DNA of 64,000 nucleotides from Sphingopyxis lindanitolerans (GCF_002993885.1 NZ_CM009578.1:186001-250000), one strand, 5' to 3'. Counted from the first letter of the stretch, positions 37,470 through 48,400 are shown. Numbers and translations are program-made. The notes: generated by a model from the letters alone, not told the origin.

Positions 37470-39037
37470 CAGGCCTCCCCTTCTCCCTCGGGCAGTTCGA
37501 GGCGGGGGAAGATCGGCACCGGCTGACCGACGGTGAAATCGCTGGCGGCGAGCTTTGCGAACCAGCCCTTGTCGGCGAGCGCCGCGAAATCGCGCGCGTC
37601 GGCGGCGATGCCCATCTGGTCCAGCAAAGCGTCGGCCGCCGCGGGTACGACCGGCCGGATCGCGATCGCGAGCGTGCGCACCGCCCGGAACAGGGTCATC
37701 AGTACCGCGCGCATCCGTTCGGGGTCGGTCTTGCGTAGCGCCCAGGGCGCCTGCGCATCGACATATTGGTTGCAGGCAAAGACCGCGCGGATCCAATCCT
37801 CGATGCCGATCGAGAAAGCGAGCTGCTCGAACTCGTGCGGCAGGCGGTCCTCGGCCATTGCGGAGATGTCGGCGAGCAGGTCGGTATCCGCCTGCGCAGG
37901 CGTATAGTCGGCTGAAAGATTGCCATCCAAATTCTTGAAAATCATCGACAAGCTGCGCTGGGCAAGATTGCCGAAACTGTTCGCAAGATCGGCGTTGGCG
38001 GTGCGCACGATCGCTTCGGCCGAATAGCTGCCGTCCTGTCCGAAGCTGACTTCGCGCAGCAGATAATAGCGCAGCGCATCGACCCCGAAACGCTCGGCGA
38101 GTTCGATCGGGTCGACGACATTGCCGAGCGACTTCGACATTTTTTCGCCGCGGCTCAGCAGAAAGCCGTGGCCGAAGACCTGTTTGGGTAGCGGCAGATT
38201 GGCACTCATCAGGAAGGCCGGCCAGTAAACCGCATGAAAACGCACGATATCCTTGCCGATCATATGGATATTCGCGGGCCAGAAGCGGGCGAAATCGCCG
38301 TCGGGATCGGGATAGCCGAGCCCCGACAGATAGGTGGTCAGCGCGTCGACCCAGACATACATGACATGCCCCGGCGAACCCGGCACCGGCACGCCCCAGT
38401 CGAAGCTGGTGCGCGAGACGCTGAGATCCTTGAGCCCGCCCTCGACGAAACGCAGCACTTCGTTGCGGCGGCTTTCGGGGCGGATGAAATCGGGCTGATC
38501 GGCGTAGAGCGCGAGCAGCCGGTCCTGATACGCCGAGAGACGGAAGAACCAGCTTTCCTCCACCGTCCAGTCGACCGGAGTGCCCTGCGGCGACAGGCGT
38601 ACGCCCCCTTCCCCGTCGGTCAGTTCGCTTTCGTCGTAGAAAGCCTCGTCGCGGACCGAATACCAGCCTTCGTAGCGGTCGAGATAAAGGTCGCCATTCG
38701 CTTCCATCGCCCGCCAGATCGCCTGCGACGCCCGGTGGTGCGCGGCATCCGAGGTGCGCATGAAATTGTCATAGCCGATATTCAGTTTGGCATACATCTC
38801 ACGGAAATAGCCGGACATTTCATTTGCAAGATCGATCGTTTCGCGGCCCTGATCGCGCGCGGTCTGAAACATCTTCAGCCCATGTTCGTCGGTGCCGGTG
38901 ACCAGCCGCACGTCGCGGCCGCGCGCGCGCTGGAAACGCGCCATCACGTCGGTGGCAATGGCTTCATAGGCATGGCCGATATGCGGACGACCGTTGGGGT
39001 AGCTGATGGCGGTGGTGATATAGAAGGGTTCGGACAT
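37469..39037 (-). CDS. metG: Methionyl-tRNA synthetase
   Basis: A 522-aa class I synthetase with the HIGH motif in SYPNGRPHIGHAY, the KMSKS motif EKMSKSLGNVVDP and the anticodon-binding helical domain with ACNQYVDAQAPWALRK. No zinc-knuckle cysteine set is seen, so it is the short, zinc-less form without a C-terminal dimerisation domain. Essential cytoplasmic enzyme. It lies between holB and tatD in the operon. Confidence 0.97.
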   Translation of the reverse strand: MSEPFYITTAISYPNGRPHIGHAYEAIATDVMARFQRARGRDVRLVTGTDEHGLKMFQTARDQGRETIDLANEMSGYFREMYAKLNIGYDNFMRTSDAAHHRASQAIWRAMEANGDLYLDRYEGWYSVRDEAFYDESELTDGEGGVRLSPQGTPVDWTVEESWFFRLSAYQDRLLALYADQPDFIRPESRRNEVLRFVEGGLKDLSVSRTSFDWGVPVPGSPGHVMYVWVDALTTYLSGLGYPDPDGDFARFWPANIHMIGKDIVRFHAVYWPAFLMSANLPLPKQVFGHGFLLSRGEKMSKSLGNVVDPIELAERFGVDALRYYLLREVSFGQDGSYSAEAIVRTANADLANSFGNLAQRSLSMIFKNLDGNLSADYTPAQADTDLLADISAMAEDRLPHEFEQLAFSIGIEDWIRAVFACNQYVDAQAPWALRKTDPERMRAVLMTLFRAVRTLAIAIRPVVPAAADALLDQMGIAADARDFAALADKGWFAKLAASDFTVGQPVPIFPRLELPEGEGEA

Positions 39038-39075
39038 GCGCGCGCCTTAGCGGCTGCGGGGCGCGAGGGGAAGCG

Positions 39076-40080
39076 TCAGCGCGCCGCCTGCCGTTCGCGT
39101 GGTGCGAGTTCGGCCAGGCAGTTGCCGATCTCGAAGCCGACCATCGACCCGTCGTAGGAACCGCGGATCGCATCGCGCACGGTGCGCTGCACCCGGTCCC
39201 ACTGCGCGAGCACCGGGGCGATCTCGGCGATCGGGCGCTCGCGCGCCAGCCGCGCGAGCAGGCCCGGGACGATGTCGATCACCAGTTCGAGCCGCGCGCG
39301 ATTGCTCGTGCCGCCGACCTCACGCGCGAGTGCTTCGCGCAGGCGGTTGCCGGGGTCGCCGCTGGTCGCGATCGCGAGCAATTTCGCTTCCATCGCGCCG
39401 ACATCGCTGTCGATCAGCGCCAGCGCCTTGCCCGGCACGCCGCCCGACGCGGCGACGATCGCGCGGCGTTCGGCCACGTCGATCATCGGGCGCAGATCGT
39501 GCAGCCATGATGTCATGGCGTCATGCTCAACCGGTTGAAAACGCAGGATTCGGCAGCGCGATCGGATCGTCGGAAGCAGGCGCCCCGGCGAATGGCTGAC
39601 GAGCAGGAACAGCGTCTGCGCGGGCGGCTCCTCGAGCGTCTTGAGCAGCGCGTTGGCGCCGTCGGTCTCAAGATCATCGACCGCATCGACGATGATCACG
39701 CGCCAGTCGCCGAGCGACAGCGACAGGTGCAGGCGGCGGATGACGCCGCGCACCTGGTCGATCGCGATATTGCGCGCGAGGTCTTTGTCCTTGCCCTTCG
39801 CTTTGTCCTTATCCTTGGGCTGGCGCGCGAGCGGGATGATTTCGGGGTGGTTTCCGGCTTCGACGAGCTTGCCCGCGGCGGCGTCGCCCGGATCGTCGAG
39901 GGTGATCGCCTGCCCCGCGCCGGCGCGGCCGTGGGTGGCGAGGAAGCGCGCGACGCGGGCGGCGAAGGCGCCCTTCCCCATCCCCTGCGGCCCGGCGAGC
40001 AGCCAGGCATGGTGCAGCCGCCCGCCCTGCCAGGCCTCCAGAAAGGCCTTTTCGGCTTCGCCATGGCCGATCAGCGTCAC
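39076..40080 (-). CDS. holB: DNA polymerase III delta' subunit
   Basis: A 334-aa clamp-loader subunit with the N-terminal GHGEAEKAFLEAWQGGRLHHAWLLAGPQGMGKGAFA (P-loop), VRGVIRRL, VIIVDAVDDLETDGANALLKTLEEPP and a helical C-terminal domain. A Lys/Asp-rich insert (KDKDKAKGKDKD) sits after the P-loop region. The GTG start at 40080 overlaps the tmk stop (GTGA). Confidence 0.93.
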   Translation of the reverse strand: MTLIGHGEAEKAFLEAWQGGRLHHAWLLAGPQGMGKGAFAARVARFLATHGRAGAGQAITLDDPGDAAAGKLVEAGNHPEIIPLARQPKDKDKAKGKDKDLARNIAIDQVRGVIRRLHLSLSLGDWRVIIVDAVDDLETDGANALLKTLEEPPAQTLFLLVSHSPGRLLPTIRSRCRILRFQPVEHDAMTSWLHDLRPMIDVAERRAIVAASGGVPGKALALIDSDVGAMEAKLLAIATSGDPGNRLREALAREVGGTSNRARLELVIDIVPGLLARLARERPIAEIAPVLAQWDRVQRTVRDAIRGSYDGSMVGFEIGNCLAELAPRERQAAR

Positions 40081-40700
40081 AGCCACGCCTCGAGTTCGGC
40101 CATGATCGCGGCGGTCACCGCCTCCGCGGGCGCGTCGGCGTCGATCACGCGCCAGCGCTCGGGCTCGGCGGCCGCCATTTCGGCGAAGCGTGCGGCAAGG
40201 CGCGCCTGATAGTCGGCGGGCTTGCTGCCCATGCGATCGGCGCCCGCGGCATCGCGCACCGCCAGCCGCCGCTCGGCCTCGCGCGCGCTGACGGCGAGCA
40301 GGAAAGTATGGTCGGGAAGCAGGCCGAGCGAGCCGAAGCCGTGCAGCGCCAGCAGGTCGGCGTCGGTGATGCCGCCGCCGCCGCCCTGATAGGCGCGCGA
40401 GCTGTCGACGAAGCGGTCGCACAGCACCCAGGCGCCGCGTTCGAGCGCGGGGCGGATCGTCCGCGCGACATGGTCGGCGCGCGCCGCGGCGAATAGCAGC
40501 GCCTCGCTCCGCGCGTCCCAGCGATCGTCGCTGCCTTCCATCAGCAGGGCGCGGATCGCTTCGGCCCCGGCGCTGCCGCCGGGTTCGCGGGTCGCGACGA
40601 CCGCGACGCCGCGCGCGGTCAGGGCGGCGGAGAGTGCGCGAATCTGGGTCGATTTGCCGACCCCTTCGCCGCCCTCAAGCGTGATGAAGCGCCCTCTCAC
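40077..40700 (-). CDS. tmk: Thymidylate kinase
   Basis: A 207-aa kinase with P-loop EGGEGVGKST, TREPGGSAGAEAIR, CDRFVDSSRAYQG and a lid region. It phosphorylates dTMP to dTDP. The GTG start at 40700 (RGRFITLEGG) overlaps the stop of the D,D-carboxypeptidase gene. An extended upstream frame exists, but residues there are not kinase-like. Confidence 0.95.
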   Translation of the reverse strand: MRGRFITLEGGEGVGKSTQIRALSAALTARGVAVVATREPGGSAGAEAIRALLMEGSDDRWDARSEALLFAAARADHVARTIRPALERGAWVLCDRFVDSSRAYQGGGGGITDADLLALHGFGSLGLLPDHTFLLAVSAREAERRLAVRDAAGADRMGSKPADYQARLAARFAEMAAAEPERWRVIDADAPAEAVTAAIMAELEAWL

Positions 40701-41920
40701 CAGCCGGTCAACCGATAGAAGCCGGTGCGCAGCCGCCCCCACAAACCGCCCGCGCCGACGTCATTGGCGGCGAGCAGCGGGGTTCTCTGCGGCGGCAGTC
40801 CATCGGGGGTGACGACCAGATCGGCGATCGGGGTGCCGCGCTCAATCGGCGCCGACAGAGGGGAGCGACTGCGCATGACGGCGCTGTAACCACCGGCATA
40901 GCCGCGCGGAACCGTCATCCGCACCGGGATCGCCGCCTCGGCAAGCACCATCGGCGCGGCGCCCTGCCCGACGTCGATGCGGCCGATCTTCGCGCCCGCG
41001 AGCACCAGTTCGCGCCCTTCCCATTGCTCGAAACCCCAGGTCATCAACCGCTCGGCCTCGTCGCGGCGCGCCTTGTCGCTCGCCATGCCGGCGACGACCA
41101 TGATCAGCCGCCGCCCGCCGCGCTTCGCCGAGCCGAGGAAGCAATAGCCGGCCTCGGCGGTATGGCCGGTCTTGAGGCCGTCGACCCCCGCTACGCGGCC
41201 GAGGATGGGATTGGTGTTCGGCTGGACGATCGGCTTGCCGTCGGGGCTCGTGCCATGCTGGAGCTTCGGCAGCGAGAAATAACGCGCATAGTCGTGCGGA
41301 TGCTCGCGGATCAGCCGGTCGGCGAGCAGGATCAGGTCGGCGGCGCTGACCTTGGTGACGCCGCCGTCGGGCCAGCCATTCGGTGTGCCAAAATGACTCG
41401 ATGTCATGCCAAGTTTCGACGCCATCGCATTCATCCGCTTGACAAAAGCCTCTTCACTGCCGTCGATCCCCACCGCGAGCGCGGCGGCGGCGTCATTGGC
41501 CGATACGGTGATCAGCCCCTTGAGCAGTTCATCGACCGAGATTTTCTCGCCCGACCGCAGGAACATCGTCGAGCCGCCGTTGCTGCCGTTCCATTTCTTC
41601 CACGTCGCCTGGCTGACCGTGATGATCTTGTCGCGCGGCAGCTCGCCCTTTTCGATCAGGTCGAGCACGATATAGGCGGTCATCACCTTCGCCATCGAGG
41701 CGGGAGCGAAACGTTTTTCGGCGCCGCGCGAAAAGAGGATCGCCCCCGAATCGAGATCCTTGAGCATCACGATCGGCGCCTGGGTCATATAGAGTGGGCG
41801 GCTGGCGGGCGCCGATCTTGAGTGCGCATCGCCTGCCGAGGCGGCTGGAAATGCAACGACAAGCGCCATCGCAGCGACGCTCGCGGCCCCCGCTCTGGCA
41901 ATAAAAAGCGGTCGTCGCAT
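40697..41920 (-). CDS. D-alanyl-D-alanine carboxypeptidase (PBP5/6-type)
   Basis: A 407-aa penicillin-binding protein with signal peptide (AGAASVAAMALVVAFPAASAG), the SxxK motif PASMAKVMTA, SxN in TVSANDAA and KTG in DGLKTGHTAEAG, plus the PBP5-type C-terminal domain. It trims the terminal D-Ala of peptidoglycan pentapeptides at the inner membrane. The ATG at 41920 is preferred to an upstream TTG. It follows rlpA in the envelope part of the operon. Confidence 0.95.
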   Translation of the reverse strand: MRRPLFIARAGAASVAAMALVVAFPAASAGDAHSRSAPASRPLYMTQAPIVMLKDLDSGAILFSRGAEKRFAPASMAKVMTAYIVLDLIEKGELPRDKIITVSQATWKKWNGSNGGSTMFLRSGEKISVDELLKGLITVSANDAAAALAVGIDGSEEAFVKRMNAMASKLGMTSSHFGTPNGWPDGGVTKVSAADLILLADRLIREHPHDYARYFSLPKLQHGTSPDGKPIVQPNTNPILGRVAGVDGLKTGHTAEAGYCFLGSAKRGGRRLIMVVAGMASDKARRDEAERLMTWGFEQWEGRELVLAGAKIGRIDVGQGAAPMVLAEAAIPVRMTVPRGYAGGYSAVMRSRSPLSAPIERGTPIADLVVTPDGLPPQRTPLLAANDVGAGGLWGRLRTGFYRLTGW

Positions 41921-41928
41921 GGCGGCCG

Positions 41929-42903
41929 TCAACGGTCGCGGACGACCACCGCGTCGCGGAAGCCCTTATCCCTGGCCTTGCCCTGCGCGGCGCGCGCCTC
42001 GGCATCGCTGGCGAACGGCCCCATGCGGACGCGCCAATATCGGCCTGCCTTCGCCACCGTTCCGCCGACCGATTTGGCGGCCGTATCGGCGCGCGCTTCG
42101 GTGCTGAAGGCGCCGACCTGGACCTGATAGGCGCCCGTGGCGGCCGTAGCATCTTTTGCGGGAAGCGGTTTGGAGGCCGGCTTCGACGGCTGGACCGCGA
42201 GCCGATCGTCGCCGGGCTTTGCCTTGCCCGATGCCACCGGCGGCGCGGGCTGCGCCGCAACGGGCGTGGCAGGCTTGGGGGCGGGTTTGGAAGCGGATTC
42301 GGCCTTCAATTTCTTGCGCAGGATCGCGAGCAGCGAGTCGGGCGTCGCGATCCGTGCGGGCACGGCGCGCCCTGCGCGGAGCTGCGCGCGTTCGGCCTGC
42401 GGCGGATTGGTCCGGCGCACCCGCACCGCGGCAGGACCGCCGCCGGTGATGCCGAGTTGCTGGGCGGCGCCGCGCGACAGGTCGATCAGCCGGTCGTTCG
42501 CCATCGGCCCGCGATCGTTGATGCGGACAAGGATCGTGCGCCCGGTATCGAGCGCGGTCACTTCGACATAGCTCGGCATCGGCAGCGTCTTGTGCGCGGC
42601 GCTGATTGCGTCGGGGTCGAAGGTTTCGCCATTGGCGGTCGGCTTGCCGGCCAGCTCGTCACCATACCAGCTCGCATAGCCGACATCGTCATAATCGGCG
42701 ACATCGACGGGCGTATAGGTGACCCCCGCGACGCTGTAGGGATCGCCGAGCTTGACCGGCCTGTCGCTGACCCGCTCGACGACCGGCGCGGGCGCCGGGC
42801 CCGCGGCGGGGCCGCCGTCGCGCTTGTCCTTCATCACCCCGCATCCCGAAAGCAGCAATGCCGCCCCCGCGATCAGGGCCCCCTCCCTAACGATCGATTT
42901 CAT
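41929..42903 (-). CDS. rlpA: Septal ring lytic transglycosylase RlpA family lipoprotein
   Basis: A 324-aa protein with lipobox LLLSGC, a double-psi beta-barrel domain (GYASWYGDELAGKPTANGE, then TILVRINDRGPMANDRLIDLSRGAA), a Pro/Ala/Lys-rich linker and a C-terminal SPOR domain (AYQVQVGAFSTEARADTAAK). RlpA cleaves denuded septal glycan. Its start overlaps the end of the MltB-like gene by 17 bp. Confidence 0.94.
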   Translation of the reverse strand: MKSIVREGALIAGAALLLSGCGVMKDKRDGGPAAGPAPAPVVERVSDRPVKLGDPYSVAGVTYTPVDVADYDDVGYASWYGDELAGKPTANGETFDPDAISAAHKTLPMPSYVEVTALDTGRTILVRINDRGPMANDRLIDLSRGAAQQLGITGGGPAAVRVRRTNPPQAERAQLRAGRAVPARIATPDSLLAILRKKLKAESASKPAPKPATPVAAQPAPPVASGKAKPGDDRLAVQPSKPASKPLPAKDATAATGAYQVQVGAFSTEARADTAAKSVGGTVAKAGRYWRVRMGPFASDAEARAAQGKARDKGFRDAVVVRDR

Positions 42904-43951
42904 CCGCCAGCAACCCCACAGACAATGCGTAAAAGTTGGAACAATTATAGTCCAATATCGCACGATAGTTGCCAGTCAGCAAATAAGCGGTTTTTCCCGG
43001 GCCGTCGGGTTCGAGCAAGGTCGCCTGCACCTGCGCGTCGGGCCAGCGGCCGCTGAGCGTTTGAAAACCATCGGCGCGCCATTCGGCCATCGAGCGCCAG
43101 CGGCTGTAGCGCGCGAACACGCGCGGGCAGCGTGTCGGCTGGAGGCGGGTCGCCATCGCGGCGCGATTATAGCCCGCGGGAACCTGCACCGCGACGCCCC
43201 ACGGCTGCCCGGCGCGCCAGCCCGCGCGGCGCAGATAGGCGCCGATCGATTCGATCGCGTCGGCTTCGCTCGACCAGATGCGCGCGGCGCCGTCGCCGTC
43301 GCCGTCCTCGGCAACTTGCAGATAGACCGAAGGCAGGAATTGCGGATAGCCGAAGGCACCAGCCCAGCTTCCCTTGAGGACATCGCGCGGAACGCCCTTT
43401 TGCACCATTTCGAGGGTCGCGATAAATTCGGGCTCGAACAATGTGCGGCGGCGCCCTTCATAGGCGAGCGTCGCCAGCGCTTCGGGCAGGTCGAAATTGC
43501 CGGTGACCGCGCCATAGGCGGTTTCGTGGCCGAAGATCGCGATCATGATGCTCGTCGGCACGCCGGTGCGCTGTTCGATGCGCGACAGCAAGGGCAGCAG
43601 CCGGTCGTGGACGCGCCGTCCGCCGTTGATCCGCGCCGCATCGACATGCTTGACGCGATAGGGGGCGAAATTGGGGATCGGCGTGTTCGGGTTCGGCGGT
43701 GCGCCCAGATTGTCGCGGTCGAGCGCGATGACGCGCGGATTATAGCGCAGCCCGGTCGTCACCCGGTCGAACGTCGCGCGCGAAACGCCGCGCGCCTCTG
43801 CCTTCGGCCACAGCGACTGGACATAAGTGTCAAAGCCGGCATCGCCGCTCTGCGCGTAGAGCGGGCCTGCCATCACCATCGACCAAGCCGAGAGCGTAAA
43901 GCCCAGCAGGCTGGAAAGACGTCCGATTCTGAAACCTCTAGCGTGCATCAT
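42887..43951 (-). CDS. Lytic murein transglycosylase (MltB/SltB family)
   Basis: A 354-aa secreted transglycosylase with signal peptide ending in LYAQ and the MltB-type catalytic core: IFGHETAYGAVTGNFD (catalytic Glu), TLAYEGRRRTLFEPEF, GSWAGAFGYPQFLPSVY. It cleaves the MurNAc-GlcNAc bond forming 1,6-anhydro products. The ATG at 43951 is preceded by GGGGTGGGA. It is the first gene of the long minus-strand operon that ends near dif. Confidence 0.92.
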   Translation of the reverse strand: MMHARGFRIGRLSSLLGFTLSAWSMVMAGPLYAQSGDAGFDTYVQSLWPKAEARGVSRATFDRVTTGLRYNPRVIALDRDNLGAPPNPNTPIPNFAPYRVKHVDAARINGGRRVHDRLLPLLSRIEQRTGVPTSIMIAIFGHETAYGAVTGNFDLPEALATLAYEGRRRTLFEPEFIATLEMVQKGVPRDVLKGSWAGAFGYPQFLPSVYLQVAEDGDGDGAARIWSSEADAIESIGAYLRRAGWRAGQPWGVAVQVPAGYNRAAMATRLQPTRCPRVFARYSRWRSMAEWRADGFQTLSGRWPDAQVQATLLEPDGPGKTAYLLTGNYRAILDYNCSNFYALSVGLLADEIDR

Positions 43952-44093
43952 GTCCCACCCCATAGAGTCGGATTGAACCAGATGCACGCGGCTTCGCCAT
44001 CCGCCGCGAGACGGGTCGAGTCATTCGCGCGGCGAACCGAGCCCGCAATCTTTTGCTTGCCGCGAAGCCGGTGCGCGCTATGTCGGCGCCGAC

Positions 44094-44183
44094 GGACAGG
44101 TGGCCGAGTGGTTTAAGGCAGCGGTCTTGAAAACCGCCGTGGGTGCAAGCTCACCGTGGGTTCGAATCCCACCCTGTCCGCCA
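44094..44183 (+). tRNA. tRNA-Ser (anticodon TGA)
   Basis: A 90-nt type II tRNA with acceptor GGACAGG/CCTGTCC, encoded GCCA end, anticodon stem GCGGT/ACCGC around CTTGAAA (anticodon TGA) and a long variable arm. Confidence 0.97.
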
Positions 44184-44291
44184 CTTTTCTGTGTAATGCG
44201 CGACCTCATTGTGAGCGGCGGTTTTGGGGCGGGAAACTGCCGAACGTAGCTCTTTGGTCGGCACCGAATCTCTTTCAAACGAATAAGAAAA

Positions 44292-44363
44292 TTCGCGCAG
44301 AGGCCGTAGAGATCGCAAAGAGGAAAACGCTTTTCCTCTGCGTTCTCTGCGCCTCTGCGCGAA
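44292..44363. repeat. Long imperfect intergenic hairpin
   Basis: Outer arms TTCGCGCAGAGGC (44292-44304) and GCCTCTGCGCGAA (44351-44363) are perfectly complementary, as is the inner pair GAGGAAAA / TTTTCCTC around CGC. The middle is imperfect. It sits in a 357-bp gap between tRNA-Ser and the dioxygenase gene. No gene is apparent elsewhere in that gap; a fragment near 44425-44455 looks like another dispersed intergenic repeat. Confidence 0.75.
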
Positions 44364-44540
44364 TCTATTTTGAGGCCGCCTCGCGGCTATGACGGCCTCC
44401 GGTCGATTGCCGTCTTTAAACCTCGTCATGCTGAAACAAGTTCAGGGTGATGATAATGGACAGGGAAGCTTCCGACCGTTTCAGGCCATTCAATTCCTCA
44501 TCGACGCCGAAACTTGCAATATAATCGGAGCTTCGCGCCC

Positions 44541-45257
44541 TTACCCGGCATCGTGAAAGATCACGCCCAGCGTGAAGCGCTCGCCGCGGCGGATTTCGCT
44601 GACGCCATGGCGCAGCTTGACGCGATAGGGGCCGCGGCTGCCCTGGCGCGGGGCTTCGTTGACCGCGAAGATCACCGCATCGCCCTGTTTCAGCGGCACG
44701 ACGTGCGGGCGCGATTGCATGCGCGGGCGCTGTTCGGTGAGGATGAATTCGCCGCCGTCGAAATCCGCGCCCGGCTGCGACAGCAGGATTGCGATCTGGA
44801 ACGGAAAATGAAGTTCGCCGTAAAGATCCTGATGCAGGCAATTATAGTCACCGGCGCCGTATCTGAGGATCAGCGGCGTCGGGCGCGGTTGGCCGGCGAG
44901 CGCGCATTGTGCGAGGAAGGCGGCATGGTCGGCGGGGTATAGCGACGCGCGCCCGAGCATCGCGGCCCAATCGTTCGCGAGCCGCGCCAGCGGCGGATAG
45001 AAGGCCGTGCGAAGGGCCGCGACGAGGTCGGGCAGCGGATAGCGATAGTAACGATATTCACCACGTCCGAACCCATGCCGCTGCATCGAGATCGTGCTGC
45101 GGTAGAGAGCGTCGGCCGCATAATCCGCCTTGAGTTCGGCGCATCGAGCCGGTGACAGCAGGCCGGGAACGAGGTGCCAGCCTCTGGCGCCGAGATCGGC
45201 GGCGAGCGCGTTCCTGTCGAGGTCGGCGGCGCTGCGGGAAATGTCGTGGATCGGCAT
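44541..45257 (-). CDS. Fe(II)/2-oxoglutarate-dependent dioxygenase (PiuC-like)
   Basis: A 238-aa double-stranded beta-helix oxygenase with the iron ligands in CLHQDLYG (His-x-Asp) and a later His, plus the 2OG-binding Arg in RLHGV-type segment KLRHGVSEIRRGERFTLGVIFHD. PiuC-type enzymes often accompany siderophore receptors. Here it is divergent from an autotransporter and near a FecI/FecR/TonB set, so iron-related regulation is plausible but not shown. Start ATG at 45257. Confidence 0.82.
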   Translation of the reverse strand: MPIHDISRSAADLDRNALAADLGARGWHLVPGLLSPARCAELKADYAADALYRSTISMQRHGFGRGEYRYYRYPLPDLVAALRTAFYPPLARLANDWAAMLGRASLYPADHAAFLAQCALAGQPRPTPLILRYGAGDYNCLHQDLYGELHFPFQIAILLSQPGADFDGGEFILTEQRPRMQSRPHVVPLKQGDAVIFAVNEAPRQGSRGPYRVKLRHGVSEIRRGERFTLGVIFHDAG

Positions 45258-45414
45258 GATCGTCCTTCGTCGTGGCGAGGGGTCCGTCCCTATCCGCGGC
45301 ACCGCGGCGCTCCGCCCCGTTTCTTGCGATCAAATTTCTCCAAGGCTGCCGTCTGACGCCTCCGTCTTGAGGTCGGTTCCGGGAACACCCGGTCGACATC
45401 AAAAGAGGGATTTC

Positions 45415-48400
45415 ATGCGCAAGATCTTGCTGGCCTCCACCTGCCTCGCCGCCGTTCTTTCCACCACCGCTCATGCCGAAACCAGCATCAGCACCGCGAC
45501 GACCACGCCGGTGCGCACCTCGACGGTCAAATCGGGCGCCGCCGACGATGTGAAGATCACCTCGGCGGGGTCGGTCAAGCCGACGAGCGGCACCGCGGTC
45601 ACCATCGACAGCAACAACAAGCTGGTCAACGACGGCACGATCCAGATCACCAATGCGGACGGCGCGACCGGCATTTTCGCGAACGCCGGGGTCAGCGGCA
45701 CGATCACCAATTCGGCGACCGGCAAGATCATCATCGACGAAAGCTATGCGCCGACCGACATCGACAAGGATGGCGACATCGACGGCCCCTATGCGGTGGG
45801 CAGCGGCCGCACCGGCATCGCGACCGGCGGCGCCTTTACCGGGCAAATCCTCAACAGCGGCGAAATCACGGTCGAGGGCAATGATTCGGCGGGCATCCGC
45901 CTCGGCGGGCCGCTGACCGGCAATTTCACCACCGACGGCAAGATTTCGGTGCTCGGCGACAATGCGCTCGGCGTCGGTTTGCAGGACGTGACCGGCAATG
46001 TCCGCCTGGCCGGGACGATCACCGCGGTCGGCGAAAATGCCGTCGCCGCGCGGCTCGCGGGCGATATCAACGGCGCGCTCGTCGTGCAGGGCACGCTGAC
46101 GTCGACCGGCTATCGCTATACCACGGCCCCCGCCGACCCGTCGAAGCTCGACGCCGACGACCTGCTGATCGGCGGCCCGGCGCTGTCGATCGAAGGCAAT
46201 GTCACCGGCGGCATCGTCGTCGCCGTGCCCCCGAAAGACACCAAGCCCGACGACAAGGATGAGGACAAGGACGGCATCGAGGACGCCAAGGAAGGGTCGG
46301 GCTCGATCCAATCCTATGGTTCGGCCCCGGCGCTGCGCATCGGTTCGGCGGGCCAGGATATCGCGATCGGCGCGGTCGCGGGCACCGGCACCGGCCTGGG
46401 GCTGATCATCGACGGCGGGGTCGTCGGCAACGGCCTGTATGCGGGCAAGGACGCGACCGCGATCCAACTCGGCGGCATGGGCCGCAACGTGACGATCGCC
46501 GGCGGCATCGGGATTGGCGGCAGCGTGTCCGCCCTCTCGAACGGCGCGTCGGCGACGGCGATCCGCGTCGGCAGCGGTGCGACGACTCCCGAAATCCGCG
46601 TCGCGGGCAAGGTCGAGGCGTCGGGCGGCAAGGACGCCTCCGCGATCTCCACCGGCATCCTGGTCGAGGCGGGCGGCGACGTCGGTCTGATCCGCAACAG
46701 TGGATCGATCAGCGCCAAGGCGGCGGGAGATGCGGGCACCGCGCGCGCGATCGTCGATCTGTCGGGCAGCGTCGACACGATCGAAAACAGCGGCATCATC
46801 AGCGCCACCGGCGCCGCCGCCACGTCGGATCGCAACATCGCGATCGACCTGTCGGCGAACGGTAATGGCGCGGCGGTCAAGCAGACTGCGGTCGCCAGCG
46901 GCATCGCGGCGCCGAGCATCGTCGGCGACGTCCGCTTTGGCGGCGGCGATGACCTGTTCGACATCGCCGACGGTTCGGTGAAGGGAAACAGCTATTTCGG
47001 CGCGGGCGACAATCGCCTGGCGATGTCGGGCGACGCCACTTACGCGGGCAATGCGCGCTTTGGCGGCGGCAATGACACGATGGCGCTCGGCGGCACCTCG
47101 GTATTCAGCGGCAGCGTCGATTTTGGCGGCGGCAGCGATGCGCTGACCATCGGCGGCACGTCGCGCTTCTCGGGCAGCCTCGCCAATTCGCAGGGGCTGG
47201 CGGTGTCGGTCGATGGCGGCACCTTCGACGTGAGCGGCGCGGCGTCGATCGCTTCGCTGGCGGTCACGGGCAAGGGCGTGCTGGCGGTGACGCTCGACGA
47301 CGGCAGCACCGGGACGGCGCTGACCGTTGGCGGCAATGCCAGCTTTGCGGCGGATTCGAAGCTGGCGCTCAAACTGTCGAGCCTGGAGAATGCCGAGGGC
47401 AATCATGTCGTGCTGACCGCCGGGACGCTGGCGGGCGCCGACAATCTGACGACCGAATCGACGCTGCTTCCCTTCCTCTACAAGGGCACGCTCAGCTCGA
47501 ACGCCACCCAGCTCATCGTCAATGTGTCGCGCAAGAGCGCCACGGACCTGGGCCTCAACCGCTCCGAAACGAGCGCGTTCGACGCGGTGATCGACGCGGT
47601 GACCGCCGACCAGAAGGTCGAGGACGTGTTCCTTGGCATCACCGACGGCGACCAGTTCCACAACCAGTTGCGGCAGATGCTGCCCGAGCATGAAGGCGGG
47701 GTCTTCGAGACCGTCACCTCGGGTTCGCGCGCGCTGGCGCGCTATCTGCAGGATCCGAACGCGCCGTTCCAGGACGAGGGCAAGTGGCGTTATTGGGTCA
47801 ACCAGGCGATGTGGGGCACCGCAAAGGGGGTTGGGCAGACCGCGGGTTATAATATCAGCGGTTGGGGCCTGTCGCTCGGCGCCGAGATCAAGAGCGACGT
47901 CGGCAATTTCGGCGGCTCGATCGCCTTCCTGAGCGGCAAGGACGGCAACAGCAGCAACGACAGCGAAGTGTCGTCGAGCCAGTTCGAGGGCGCGCTGCAC
48001 TGGCGGCTCCAGTCCGACGGCTGGATGGCGAACGCCCGCGTGTCGGGCGCGCCGATCAGCCTGAAAGGCACGCGCGTCTTTCGCGCCGAGGATATCGACA
48101 AGACGATGCGCGGCAAATGGGACGCGACGCTCTATTCGGCGTCGGGCTCGATCGCCAAGGACGGGCGCCTCGGCGGGCTGACGATCCGCCCGACCGTCGC
48201 GGTCGATTATTACCGGCTGAAGGAAGACGGCTATGCCGAATCGGGCGGCGGCGATGCGCTCGACCTGACGGTGGGTGGCCGCAGCAGCGACGAGTTGGCG
48301 GTGTCGGGCACCGTGGCGCTCGGCCTCCAGTTCGGCGGCACCGACGAATATGACGGCTGGACGCGCTTCGAGCTCGAAGGCGGGCGCCGCGAGATCGTCG

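Noticed and set aside
39076..40422. Longer holB frame starting inside tmk on the same strand.
   Set aside because: The extra 114 codons are Arg-rich out-of-frame tmk sequence. The delta' N-terminus starts at the GTG at 40080.
45058..48000. 980-codon minus-strand open frame opposite the autotransporter.
   Set aside because: Arg/Asp-rich composition without domain logic. The plus-strand frame has signal peptide, passenger repeats and barrel.
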